Assembly (NCBI RefSeq): GCF_018070345.1
Contig: NZ_JAGPXX010000018.1
Coordinates: 1 to 64,000 of the forward strand
Direction of reading: 5' to 3'
Length of the DNA: 64,000 bases
From: Streptomyces sp. F63
Lineage (GTDB): Bacteria > Actinomycetota > Actinomycetes > Streptomycetales > Streptomycetaceae
Every line of letters starts with the position of its first letter. Position 1 is the stretch's first letter. Shown here piece by piece: positions 17,600-26,067 of this stretch. The notes below the pieces were generated by a model, which was given only the letters and a program-made list of their open reading frames with translations, had not been told where the DNA came from and searched no databases. Made by a program: the position numbers and the translations under genes.

Positions 17600-18178
17600 G
17601 TGTCCGACGCCGACCCCGGGGCCCCCGGCCTCAAGCCGCCGATCGAGGCGATCGCCGCGTCCCTGCGGGCCGAGCGCACCCGGGCCGGGATCTCCCTCAC
17701 CGAAGTCGCCCGCCGCGCCGGAATCGCCAAGTCGACGCTCTCCCAACTGGAGTCGGGCGCCGGCAACCCCAGCCTGGAAACCCTCTGGGCGCTCTGCGTG
17801 GCCCTGGAGATCCCCTTCTCCCGGCTGCTCGCCGCTCCCCGGCCGCGGGTCCAGGTGATCCGCGCGGGCGAGGGCCCGGCCGTCCACTCCGCCCGGAGCA
17901 GCTACCGCGCCACCCTCCTCGCCGCGTCCCCGCCCGGAGCCCGCCGCGATGTCTACGGCGTCGCCGCCGAGCCCGGGCCGCGGCGCTCCTCCGACCCGCA
18001 CCAGCCGGGGGTCGTGGAACACGTCGTCATGAGCGCGGGCCGGGCCCTGGTGGGCACCGCCGACGAGCCGGTGGAACTGGGCCCGGGCGACTACATCTGC
18101 TATCCCGGCGACGTGCCGCACGTGTTCCAGGCGCTGGAGCCCGGCACCCGCGCGACCCTCGTCTCCGAGCACCACTGA
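17600..18178 (+). CDS. XRE-family regulator with C-terminal cupin
   Basis: 192 residues from a GTG at 17600. Residues ~15-70 are an HTH_3 domain (LRAERTRAGISLTEVARRAG, IAKSTLSQLESGAGNPSLET, LWALCVALEIPFSRLL). Residues ~120-190 are a small cupin (VEHVVMSAGRALVG, VELGPGDYICYPGDVPHVFQ). Such proteins bind a metabolite in the barrel and control a neighbouring gene; the divergent azlCD exporter is the obvious target, so the ligand may be a branched-chain amino acid or analogue. A weak GGAGCG lies upstream of the start. Confidence 0.9.
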   Translation: MSDADPGAPGLKPPIEAIAASLRAERTRAGISLTEVARRAGIAKSTLSQLESGAGNPSLETLWALCVALEIPFSRLLAAPRPRVQVIRAGEGPAVHSARSSYRATLLAASPPGARRDVYGVAAEPGPRRSSDPHQPGVVEHVVMSAGRALVGTADEPVELGPGDYICYPGDVPHVFQALEPGTRATLVSEHH

Positions 18179-18267
18179 GCCCGCGGCGCTCCCGCCCCGC
18201 CGCTGCCGCTCCACCCCGGCGCACGCGGCCTCCGGGCGACGGCGCCGGTACGGCCGGGCCGCCGCCC

Positions 18268-18987
18268 TCAGTGACCCATGCCCAGGCCGCCGTCCACCGG
18301 CAGGACCGCCCCGGTGATGTAGGCGGCGTCCGCGGAGGCCAGGAACCGCACCGCCGCCGCCACCTCGCCGGGCTGCGCACCGCGCGCCAGCGGCACCCTG
18401 CCGAGCACGGCGTCCCGCTGCCGGCCGGTCAGCGCGCCGGTCATGTCCGTCTCGACGAACCCGGGCGCCACCACGTTGCAGGTGATCCCGCGCGAGCCCA
18501 GCTCGCGGGCCACGGACCGGGCGAAGCCCACCAACGCGGCCTTCGAGGCGGCATAGTTGGCCTGGCCGGCCGCACCGAGCAGCCCCGTCACCGAGGAGAT
18601 GAGCACGATCCGTCCCCGCCGGGCCTGCACCATCTCCCCGGCCGCCGCCCGGACCACGCGGTAGACGCCCGTCAGATTGGTGTCCAGCACCTCGGTGAAG
18701 TCCTTCTCGGACATCCGCAGCAGCAGCCGGTCCCGGGTGATGCCGGCGTTCGCCACCAGCACCTCCACCGGGCCGTGCGCCGCCTCCACCTCCTTGAACG
18801 CCCGCTCCACCTGCGCGGCGTCGGTGACGTCACAGCCGACGCCGAGACAGCCGAGCCGGGCGGCCGCCTCGGGCGGCCCGCCCGTGCGGTAGGTCAGGGC
18901 GACCCTGTCGCCCGCCTCCGCGAAGGCGCGGGCGACGGCGAGGCCGATGCCCCGGTTCCCGCCGGTGACGAGTACCGAACGGCTCAT
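18268..18987 (-). CDS. fabG: 3-oxoacyl-[ACP] reductase (SDR)
   Basis: 239 residues from the ATG at 18987. Classical SDR: NADPH motif VTGGNRGIGLAVA, NAG motif VLVANAGITRD, catalytic Ser (LISSVTGL) and YxxxK (YAASKAALVG), and the FabG-like tail ITGAVLPVDGGLGMGH. It reduces beta-ketoacyl thioesters on ACP. It is the last gene of the ten-gene minus-strand operon led by KAS III and sits beyond an 8-bp repeat array, 224 nt after the aminotransferase. It is the only reductase of the operon. Confidence 0.93.
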   Translation of the reverse strand: MSRSVLVTGGNRGIGLAVARAFAEAGDRVALTYRTGGPPEAAARLGCLGVGCDVTDAAQVERAFKEVEAAHGPVEVLVANAGITRDRLLLRMSEKDFTEVLDTNLTGVYRVVRAAAGEMVQARRGRIVLISSVTGLLGAAGQANYAASKAALVGFARSVARELGSRGITCNVVAPGFVETDMTGALTGRQRDAVLGRVPLARGAQPGEVAAAVRFLASADAAYITGAVLPVDGGLGMGH

Positions 18988-19032
18988 GATTCCCACACGT
19001 CCTCTCTCTCCTGTGGACGGACTGACGGACTG

Positions 19033-19112
19033 ACGGGCAGGCGGGCAGGCGGGCAGGCGGGCAGGCGGGCAGGCGGGCAGGCGGGCAGGCGGGCAGGCGG
19101 GCAGGCGGGCAG
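19033..19112. repeat. 8-bp tandem repeat, 9-10 copies
   Basis: Nine perfect copies of gcgggcag (19041-19112) preceded by one variant copy (acgggcag). The array lies in the intergenic part of the operon between the aminotransferase and fabG, ~45 nt upstream of the fabG start. Length change could affect expression of fabG. Confidence 0.9.
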
Positions 19113-19211
19113 ACGCGCTGGTTGACGGACTGCCGGAACCGGCGGGCCGGCGGATTGACGGGCTGCCGGGGTGACGGGACCGGGGGAGCCGCGGGCCGGT
19201 CCCGGCACCCG

Positions 19212-20294
19212 TCAGGCGATCTTGTGTACCCAGCCGAACGGGTCCGGCCGCGTCCCGTACTGGATCCCGGCGATCTCCTCGGCCAGCCGTGAGGTGACCG
19301 GTCCCGGCACACCGCCGCCGATCGTCCAGCCGCCGTCCGCGCTCCGGACGGAACCGACCGGTGTGATCATCGAAGAGGTCCCGCAGGAGAACACCTCGGT
19401 CAGCGCCCCCGACTCCGCGTCGGCCCGCCACTGCTCCACGCCGACCCTCCCCTCCTCGGCCCGGTAGCCGAGCTCGTCCGCCAGCGCCAGCACCGAGTCC
19501 CGGGTGACCCCGGCCAGCAGCGTCCCCGACAGCGCCGGAGTGACCAGGCGGTCGCCGTAGACGAAGAACAGGTTGCTGGTGCCCATCTCCTCCACCCAGC
19601 GGCGTTCCACGGGGTCCAGCCACACGACCTGGTCGCAGCCGTCCCGCCGGGCCTGTTCCTGGGCCACCAGGGTGCCCGCGTAGTTGCCCCCGCACTTCGC
19701 CTCGCCGGTGCCGCCGGGCGCCGCCCGGGTGTGCTCCCGCGAGATCCAGACCGACAGGGGCTTGGGTCCCGCGGTGAAGTACGCGGCCGCGGGGGAGGCG
19801 ATCACCATGAAGCGGTAGGCGGCGGAAGGCCCGTAGAAGCCGATGGTGTGCTGCGTGGCGATCATGAACGGCCGCAGATACAGACTGCACCCCGGCTGCT
19901 CCGGAACCCACTCCCGGTCGGTGCCGGCCAGCAGTTCCAGCGCTTCGACGAAGGTCTCCTCGGGCAGTTCCGGCATCGCCATCCGCGCACAGGAGCGGTT
20001 GAACCGTGCCGCGTTGGCGTACGGGCGGAAGGTCACCACCGTGCCGTCCGGCCGCCGGTACGCCTTCATGCCCTCGAAGACCTCCTGACCGTAGTGGAAG
20101 ACCTGGGCCGAGGGGTCGAGCACCAACGGACCGTACGGGTGCAGCCGGGCGCTGTGCCAGCCGCGGTCCCGGTCCCAGTCGATGCTGATCATGTGGTCGG
20201 TGAACACCGTGCCGAAACCGGGCGACGCGAGCAGCTCCGCCCGCTCCGCGGCGGGCAGCGGGACGGCCGGCTCGGTGGTGAAGGTGAGGGTCAT
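19212..20294 (-). CDS. ilvE: Branched-chain amino acid aminotransferase (PLP fold IV)
   Basis: 360 residues from the ATG at 20294 with GGAGCGGAG upstream; the longer open frame upstream is a (CCACAT)n low-complexity artefact. It is a fold-type IV BCAT: substrate motif LDPSAQVFHYGQEVFEGMKAY, PLP lysine in GGTGEAKCGGNYAG, and EMGTSNLFFVYGD and CGTSSMITPVG for phosphate binding. It interconverts Leu/Ile/Val-type amino acids and 2-oxo acids. Inside this operon it could supply branched 2-oxo acids for a KAS III starter or aminate a 2-oxo product. It is probably a paralogue of the housekeeping enzyme. Confidence 0.92.
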   Translation of the reverse strand: MTLTFTTEPAVPLPAAERAELLASPGFGTVFTDHMISIDWDRDRGWHSARLHPYGPLVLDPSAQVFHYGQEVFEGMKAYRRPDGTVVTFRPYANAARFNRSCARMAMPELPEETFVEALELLAGTDREWVPEQPGCSLYLRPFMIATQHTIGFYGPSAAYRFMVIASPAAAYFTAGPKPLSVWISREHTRAAPGGTGEAKCGGNYAGTLVAQEQARRDGCDQVVWLDPVERRWVEEMGTSNLFFVYGDRLVTPALSGTLLAGVTRDSVLALADELGYRAEEGRVGVEQWRADAESGALTEVFSCGTSSMITPVGSVRSADGGWTIGGGVPGPVTSRLAEEIAGIQYGTRPDPFGWVHKIA

Positions 20295-20389
20295 GGACTC
20301 CGCTCCGGGACGTGGATGTGGATGTGGACGTGGTCGTGCGGCCGGGCCCGGCCGTGGCCGTCCTGCGGAACGGCAGGCGAACGGCGTTG

Positions 20390-21955
20390 TCACAGCGGTG
20401 AGTTGGCGTGCTTGCGGAAGGGCTGCTCCACATGCTTGGTGCGCAGCATCCGGAAGGCGCGGATCAGCACCGGCCGGGTCTCGGCCGGGTCGATCACGTC
20501 GTCGACCAGCCCGCGCTCGGCCGCGTAGTACGGGTGCATGAGCTCCGACCGGTAGTCCTTGACCACCCGGGCCCGCACCGCCTCCGGGTCGTCGGCCTCC
20601 GCGATCTGCTTACGGAAGATGATGTTCGCGGCTCCCTCGGCACCCATGACCGCGATCTCGTTGGTCGGCCAGGCGTACGACAGGTCGGCGCCGATGGAGC
20701 GGGAGTCCATCACGATGTACGCCCCGCCGTACGCCTTGCGCAGGATGAGCTGCACCCGTGGCACGGTGGCCTCGCAGTACGCGTACAGCAGCTTGGCCCC
20801 GTGCCGGATCACCCCGCCGTGCTCCTGGTCGACCCCCGGCAGGAAGCCCGGCACGTCGACCAGGGACAGCAGCGGCACGTTGAACGCATCGCACATCCGC
20901 ACGAAGCGGGCGGCCTTCTCGGCGGCCCGGCTGTCCAGCACCCCGGCCAGCGAGACGGGCTGGTTGGCGACGACGCCGACCGTCCCGCCGCCGAGCCGGG
21001 CCAGCCCGCACAGGATGTTCGGCGCCCACCGCTCGTGGACCTCCAGGAAGTCGCCGTGATCGACGATCTCCTCGATCACCCGGCGCATGTCGTACGGCAG
21101 CCGGCCCTCGGCCGGGACCAGGCCGAGCAGCGCGTCGCCGCGCCGGCCGGCCGGGTCCCCGCTCTCCACGGCCGGCGGCTCCTGCCGGTTGTGGGACGGC
21201 AGCAGGGACAGCAGGTAGCGGACCTCGCTCAGGCAGGTCCGCTCGTCCTCGTACACGAAGTGCGCCACACCCGACCGTTCCGCGTGCACGTCGGCGCCGC
21301 CGAGCCGCTCCCGGGTGACGTCCTCCCCGGTGACGGCCCTCACCACGTCCGGGCCGGTGACGAACATCTGCGAGGTGCCGCTCACCATGAACACGAAGTC
21401 GGTCAGCGCGGGAGCGTACGCGGCGCCGCCCGCGCACGGCCCCAGCACCACCGAGATCTGCGGTATCACCCCGGACGCCCGCGCATGGCGGCGGAAGATG
21501 CCGCCGTACCCCGCCAGAGCCGGGACGCCCTCCTGGATCCGGGCCCCCGCCCCGTCGTTGAGCGAGACCAGGGGCGCACCGGCCGCGACGGCCATGTCCA
21601 TGATCTTGTGGATCTTCGCGGCGTGCGACTCGCCGAGCGCGCCGCCGAAAATCCGGAAGTCGTGCGCGTACACGAACACGGTGCGGCCCTCGACCGTGCC
21701 CCAGCCCGTGATCACACCGTCCGTGTGGGGCCTGTGCTCCTCGATTCCGAAGCCGGCCGCCCGGTGCCGGCGCAACTGCTCCACCTCGTTGAACGACCCG
21801 GTGTCCAGCAGCAGCTCGATGCGCTCACGGGCGGTCAGCTTCCCCTTCGCGTGCTGCGCCTCCGTCGCCCGGTCGCTCGGGCCGCGGCGGGCCCGTTCCC
21901 TGGTGGCGCGCAGCTCGGCCACCCGGCCGGCCGCGCTCTCCTGCTGGACCGTCAT
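20390..21955 (-). CDS. Acyl-CoA carboxylase carboxyltransferase (beta) subunit
   Basis: 521 residues; its ATG overlaps the PPTase stop (ATGA). It is a two-crotonase-fold carboxyltransferase of the PccB/AccB type: GKLTARERIELLLDTGSF, SLNDGAGARIQEGVPALAGYG, GPCAGGAAYAPALTDFVFMV, VDVPGFLPGVDQEHGGVIRH and RKAYGGAYIVMDS. It moves CO2 from biotin to an acyl-CoA, giving malonyl- or methylmalonyl-CoA. No biotin/biotin carboxylase subunit is nearby, so it should share the genome's general AccA subunit. In the operon it would provide the extender unit for the KAS enzymes. Confidence 0.95.
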   Translation of the reverse strand: MTVQQESAAGRVAELRATRERARRGPSDRATEAQHAKGKLTARERIELLLDTGSFNEVEQLRRHRAAGFGIEEHRPHTDGVITGWGTVEGRTVFVYAHDFRIFGGALGESHAAKIHKIMDMAVAAGAPLVSLNDGAGARIQEGVPALAGYGGIFRRHARASGVIPQISVVLGPCAGGAAYAPALTDFVFMVSGTSQMFVTGPDVVRAVTGEDVTRERLGGADVHAERSGVAHFVYEDERTCLSEVRYLLSLLPSHNRQEPPAVESGDPAGRRGDALLGLVPAEGRLPYDMRRVIEEIVDHGDFLEVHERWAPNILCGLARLGGGTVGVVANQPVSLAGVLDSRAAEKAARFVRMCDAFNVPLLSLVDVPGFLPGVDQEHGGVIRHGAKLLYAYCEATVPRVQLILRKAYGGAYIVMDSRSIGADLSYAWPTNEIAVMGAEGAANIIFRKQIAEADDPEAVRARVVKDYRSELMHPYYAAERGLVDDVIDPAETRPVLIRAFRMLRTKHVEQPFRKHANSPL

Positions 21956-22743
21956 CCCCACTCCTCCTCCTCGGCGGCCGGCGGGCCGCCGGACCCGGCG
22001 ACGGCACCGGCCGGCACGGCCACGGCGGGCACGGCACCCGTCGGCACGGCACCGGCGGGCCCCGGCACGACCGGCCCGGCACCCGCCGGCACGGCCACGG
22101 CGGTGACGAGCACACCCCGCCCGCACGCCCAGCGCCCGGCCAGCTCGGCGGGCAGCGCGCCGCGCCCCCGTCCGTGCGCACCGGGCTCCTCGATCCGCAC
22201 GCGGAACGCGCCCGCCGCCGGGCCGAGGGAGACCCGGGCCTGCCGGAAGCCCAGGAAGCGGCCCTCGGCGGGGAACCAGGCCTTGTAAACGCTCTCCTTG
22301 GCGCTGAACAGCAGCCGGTCCCAGCACACCCCCGGCCGCTCCGCCAGCAGCGCCCGCACCCGGGCCCGCTCCCCGGGCCCGGCGATGTGCTCCAGGACGT
22401 CCGGGGGGAGCGGCAGCTGGGGCTCCGCGTCGATACCGAGCGCCGCGATCCCACCGCTCCGGGCCACCGCGGCGGCGGTGTAGCCGCGGCAGTGCGTGAT
22501 GCTCCCGACCACGCCCCGGGGCCACCGGGGCGCGCCGCGCTCCCCGGCCGGGACCGCCCCGGCCGGCACGCCCAGGCGCTCCAGCGCCCGGTGCGCGCAG
22601 TACCGGCCGCCCGCGAATTCGCGGCGGCGGCCGGGTGCCCTGCCGCGCACCGCGGCCTCCTCCGCGCGGTACACGGGGAAAGCGGGGCGTTCTCCGAACA
22701 CCTCCCAGCAGGCCGCCGCCTCCGGCAGCAGGCGCCCGATCAC
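21952..22743 (-). CDS. 4'-phosphopantetheinyl transferase (EntD/Sfp type)
   Basis: 263 residues from a GTG at 22743 with 4-bp overlaps on both sides. It shows the PPTase motifs WPRGVVGSITHCRGYTAAA, ALGIDAEP (Mg-binding) and LFSAKESVYKAWFP. It transfers phosphopantetheine from CoA to carrier proteins, most simply the ACP encoded three genes upstream. The C-terminal ~65 residues are an Ala/Gly/Pro/Val tail with repeating AVPAGAV units, unlike normal PPTases. An in-operon PPTase is typical of a self-contained biosynthetic cluster. Confidence 0.93.
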   Translation of the reverse strand: MIGRLLPEAAACWEVFGERPAFPVYRAEEAAVRGRAPGRRREFAGGRYCAHRALERLGVPAGAVPAGERGAPRWPRGVVGSITHCRGYTAAAVARSGGIAALGIDAEPQLPLPPDVLEHIAGPGERARVRALLAERPGVCWDRLLFSAKESVYKAWFPAEGRFLGFRQARVSLGPAAGAFRVRIEEPGAHGRGRGALPAELAGRWACGRGVLVTAVAVPAGAGPVVPGPAGAVPTGAVPAVAVPAGAVAGSGGPPAAEEEEWG

Positions 22744-23651
22744 CGGACCTCCGCCGGAGCCGGGCCCGGGACGCGGGCCGGGACGCCGCCGGGAACGGCG
22801 GAACGGCAGCGCTGCCGGTGCGCGCCCAGCCCCGACACCTCCGCCTCCACCAGGTCCCCGGCGCGCAGGAACGGCTGGTCCGGACGGCCGAGCGCGACCC
22901 CGCCCGGCGTCCCCGTCAGCACCACGTCACCGGGGTGCAGCACCATGAACTGGCTCAGATACCAGATGAGATGGGCCACGTCGAAGACCATGTCGCCGGT
23001 GGTCCCGTCCTGCATCAGCCGGCCGTTGACCCGGCAGGTCAGCCGCAGCCCCTGCGGGTCGCCGGCCTCATCGGGGGTGACCAGGCACGGGCCCAGCGGG
23101 CCGAAGGATTCGAAGGACTTGCCCTTCACCCACTGGCCGCCGCGCTCCAGCAGCCAGCTCCGCTCCGACACGTCGTTGGCGGTGGCGAACCCCGCGATGT
23201 GTGCCGGCGCGGCGGCGCGGTCCGGAAGGTACCGGGCGGTACGCCCGATCACCACCGCCAGCTCCACCTCCCAGTCGGTCTTCCGCCCGCTCGGCGGCAG
23301 CAGCAGGTCGTCATACGGCCCGGCCAGCGCGGACGGCGCCTTGCTGGCGACGACCGGCTCGTCCGGCACCGGCAGGCCCGCCTCGGCGGCGTGCGCACGG
23401 TAGTTGAGCCCGATCGACAGCAGATGCCCGCCCGGCCGGACCGGCGGCCCCACCCGCTCGGCCGCCGGATCGACCGCGGGCAGCGCGGCGGCCTCCCGCT
23501 CCAGCCGGGCCCGCACCCGGCGCAGCGCGTCCGGGTCCAGGGCCGGGCCGGTCCAGTCGGGCACCCACGCCGACAGGTCCCGGACGGTCCCGCCGGGCCC
23601 GACCGCACAGGGCCGCTCCCGTCCCGGCGGACCGATCCTCAGCAGCCGCAT
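22740..23651 (-). CDS. Fumarylacetoacetate hydrolase-family enzyme
   Basis: 303 residues. FAH-fold motifs: LSIGLNYRAHAAEAG, KTDWEVELAVVIGRTARYLP (metal-binding E-x-E), FATANDVSERSWLLERGGQW, KGKSFESFGPLGPCLVTPDE and LTGTPGGVALGR. Family members hydrolyse, isomerise or decarboxylate acylpyruvate- or oxaloacetate-like beta-oxo acids with Mg/Mn. In this operon it could cleave or decarboxylate a diketo intermediate. The 4-bp overlap with the PPTase shows it belongs to the transcript. Confidence 0.9.
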   Translation of the reverse strand: MRLLRIGPPGRERPCAVGPGGTVRDLSAWVPDWTGPALDPDALRRVRARLEREAAALPAVDPAAERVGPPVRPGGHLLSIGLNYRAHAAEAGLPVPDEPVVASKAPSALAGPYDDLLLPPSGRKTDWEVELAVVIGRTARYLPDRAAAPAHIAGFATANDVSERSWLLERGGQWVKGKSFESFGPLGPCLVTPDEAGDPQGLRLTCRVNGRLMQDGTTGDMVFDVAHLIWYLSQFMVLHPGDVVLTGTPGGVALGRPDQPFLRAGDLVEAEVSGLGAHRQRCRSAVPGGVPARVPGPAPAEVR

Positions 23652-23652
23652 C

Positions 23653-24075
23653 TCAGCCGGCCTCCGGGGTCTCTTCGAGGTACTTCGCGAAGAAGCGGGT
23701 CTCCTCGTCGGTCAGCCGCCGCGGCCGGCCCGCGGCGTAGTCGAACGGCGCCATCACGGTCGAGGCGGTGGCGTACACCAGATCGCCGTCCTTGACGGTG
23801 TAGTCGATCGTCACCGTCGCCGACTGGAGGGCGGAGACCCACATCTCGATCTCGACCGGCCGGTGCCGGTGCACCAACTGCCGGTGGTACCGGATCCGGT
23901 GCTCCACCACCACCGAGCCGCCCCGGAAGAAGGCGTCCCGCTCGGTCGGCGCCATCCGGAGGACGAAGTCGACCCGGGCCTCCTCCAGATAGCGCAGGTA
24001 GGAGACGTTGTTGACGATCCCGTAGACGTCCATGTCCGACCAGCGGACCGGGCAGGGGTAGCTGTGCCGTGTCAC
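23653..24075 (-). CDS. Acyl-CoA/ACP thioesterase (hotdog fold)
   Basis: 140 residues from the GTG at 24075, which has GGAGGGG at normal spacing; an in-frame GTG at 24084 overlaps the preceding stop but would sit too close to that site. It is of the 4-hydroxybenzoyl-CoA thioesterase/YbgC type: VRWSDMDVYGIVNNVSYLRYLEEARVDF with the catalytic Asp and Asn, then RYHRQLVHRHRPVEIEMWVS. It probably hydrolyses the acyl product from ACP or CoA. It is flanked by the oxidase (overlap or 5 nt) and the FAH gene. Confidence 0.9.
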   Translation of the reverse strand: MTRHSYPCPVRWSDMDVYGIVNNVSYLRYLEEARVDFVLRMAPTERDAFFRGGSVVVEHRIRYHRQLVHRHRPVEIEMWVSALQSATVTIDYTVKDGDLVYATASTVMAPFDYAAGRPRRLTDEETRFFAKYLEETPEAG

Positions 24076-24080
24076 CGCGC

Positions 24081-25952
24081 TCACCCCTCCCCGCCGGCCG
24101 GGCGGCCGTCCGGGCCGAGGGCCCCGGTCCACCGCTGGAAGGCGGACACGTAGTCGTCCGCCGCGATCGGCGCGCGCAACAACTCCGGTGACAGGTTGAA
24201 CCCGTCGATGAGCAGGCCCGCGTACGGCCGGAGCTCCGCGCACAGCGCGTCGGCCTCCCGGGGGAGCCGCTCCACCTGTTCCGCCGTCAGCACGCCGCGC
24301 GCCAGGAACCAGCCGGCGTCCCGCCGCACCTCGCTCAGCCCGTACAGGGCGGCCAGCAGGGCGAGCGCCGCGCGCGCCGACTCGTCCCGTGCTCCGTCCA
24401 CGGCGGCGGTGAAGCACTCCAGCGCCGTGCGCACCCCGCGCGCCCGGGCCATCTCCAGGCCGGAGTTGAGGGTGTCGTTCCACGCCTCGAAGTAGGTCCG
24501 GTCTCCCGGGCCGTCGTCCATGGCCGCCCGGGCGGCCCGGAGCAGTTCCCGCTCCCGGTGGCGCAGCGCCGCCAGCAGGAACCGCGGGTCCCGCGGGTCC
24601 CGTCCCCGCGGGTCCGGGGGCCCGTCCGGCTCGCCCCGCCCGCTGCCGTCGTCACTGTCGCCGTCGTCGTCGCCGCGCGCGATGATCTGCCCGGCGGTGG
24701 TGGCCAGCAGCACCTGGTTGTCGCCCTCCGCGGTGACCAGGCCCTGGAGCAGCGAGCCGTAGTCCGCGATCCGGTTGGCGCTGAAGATTCCCTGGGCCCC
24801 GCAGCGCTCCCGGCAGACGGCGACGACCTCGCTCATCTCCCAGGTGGTCAGCGCCTTGGTGATGGACACCAGGTCGTTCACCCGGGCCGGTACGGAGTCC
24901 GGCGGCACGGCCGTGAACTCCCGCTTGGCGTGGTTGAGCAGCAGCGTCATGGCGTACGTCCCGGCCAGCGCCGTGAACAGCGCGAGCTGGTGACTGCGGT
25001 ACTCGATGACCGGCAGGTCGTTGCGGCCGGGGGCGTTGGTGAGCCGCCGCTCGGCGTACCGCAGGGCGGTGTACACGGCGGCCCGGCCGGCGCCGGTGGC
25101 CGCACTCGACACGCACAGCCGTCCGGGGATGATGCGGTTCATCGCCCGCAGGAACTGCGTGCGCCGGTTGCCGGCGGACGGGCGGAACACGCCGTCCTCG
25201 CCGAATCCGCCCGCGCCGCCGTGGAGCAGATTGCGGCGGGGGACGCGCACATGGTCGAACCAGGTGAGGCCGTTGTCCAGGCCCTGCACCGGCTTCTCCG
25301 GGCAGGGCGCGGCATGGACGCCCTCGCACAGTCCGCGGCCGTCGCTGATCCGCACCAGGAAGGGGTGGACGCCGTGGTCCCTGCCGTCCGCCTTCAGCCG
25401 GGCCATCACCACCGCGAGCTTCGGGATGTCCCGGAACCCGCTGTACGACATGTACTTCTGCGCGAGCGGATCCGGGGTGTTGAGGACGAACTCCCCGGCC
25501 GCGGCGTCGAGTACGGCCTCGGTGCGCAGCGCGGCCACGTTGTTGCCGTAACCCAGTTCGGTGGCCATGAACGGGCTGAACGAGTCCAGCCGGTCGAGCT
25601 CGTCGACGAGATCCTTGAGGTCGTCCCGGCCGTCCCCGTGCTCCAGGACCGTGCCGAAGGCCAGGTTGTAGTGGACCATCAGCAGCGAGAACGTGGAGAC
25701 GTCCACCAGGGACGGCCACTCGGCCAGGGCGAACAGCCGCCACGGGTCCGCCAGGATCTGCCGCGGGCGTTCCAGCGCCGCGTGCACGGCCCGCGAGCGC
25801 TCGTAGGCGAGCCGCCCGGCCTCGGCCGCGGTCAGCCCCTCGCGGGGGTCGAACACGGGGTCGAGCAGCAGCTCGTGGAGGTCCTTGTGCGTCTGCTCGT
25901 ACCTGCCGTCGAAGAGGAGCCGGGACAGGTCGGCGGAGGCCGACGGGGTCAT
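24081..25952 (-). CDS. Acyl-CoA oxidase/dehydrogenase-family flavoprotein
   Basis: 623 residues, the length of acyl-CoA oxidases rather than 380-residue dehydrogenases. Recognisable parts are MATELGYGNNVAALRTEAV (substrate/flavin region), ISDGRGLCEGV, LTWFDHVRVPRRNLLHGGAG and the late ERCGAQGIFSANRIADYGSLLQG containing the probable catalytic acidic/flavin contacts. It introduces a trans-2 double bond in an acyl thioester. An Asp/Gly-rich insert (GDDDGDSDDGSGRGEPDGPP) lies around residue 440. In an operon with only one ketoreductase and no dehydratase, it would create alpha,beta-unsaturation by oxidation. Confidence 0.88.
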   Translation of the reverse strand: MTPSASADLSRLLFDGRYEQTHKDLHELLLDPVFDPREGLTAAEAGRLAYERSRAVHAALERPRQILADPWRLFALAEWPSLVDVSTFSLLMVHYNLAFGTVLEHGDGRDDLKDLVDELDRLDSFSPFMATELGYGNNVAALRTEAVLDAAAGEFVLNTPDPLAQKYMSYSGFRDIPKLAVVMARLKADGRDHGVHPFLVRISDGRGLCEGVHAAPCPEKPVQGLDNGLTWFDHVRVPRRNLLHGGAGGFGEDGVFRPSAGNRRTQFLRAMNRIIPGRLCVSSAATGAGRAAVYTALRYAERRLTNAPGRNDLPVIEYRSHQLALFTALAGTYAMTLLLNHAKREFTAVPPDSVPARVNDLVSITKALTTWEMSEVVAVCRERCGAQGIFSANRIADYGSLLQGLVTAEGDNQVLLATTAGQIIARGDDDGDSDDGSGRGEPDGPPDPRGRDPRDPRFLLAALRHRERELLRAARAAMDDGPGDRTYFEAWNDTLNSGLEMARARGVRTALECFTAAVDGARDESARAALALLAALYGLSEVRRDAGWFLARGVLTAEQVERLPREADALCAELRPYAGLLIDGFNLSPELLRAPIAADDYVSAFQRWTGALGPDGRPAGGEG

Positions 25953-26067
25953 TGCTGGGTCCTTTCGGTCCGTGGAGGCCGGTGGGAAGGGCTGGATGCG
26001 GCGCTGTGCGGCGCTGTGCGGTGCGGCGCGGCCGGGTGCGCGGCGGGCGGACCCGGCCGGGCGGCGG

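Noticed and set aside
19033..19112. CRISPR or attachment site
   Set aside because: 8-bp perfect tandem units without spacers.
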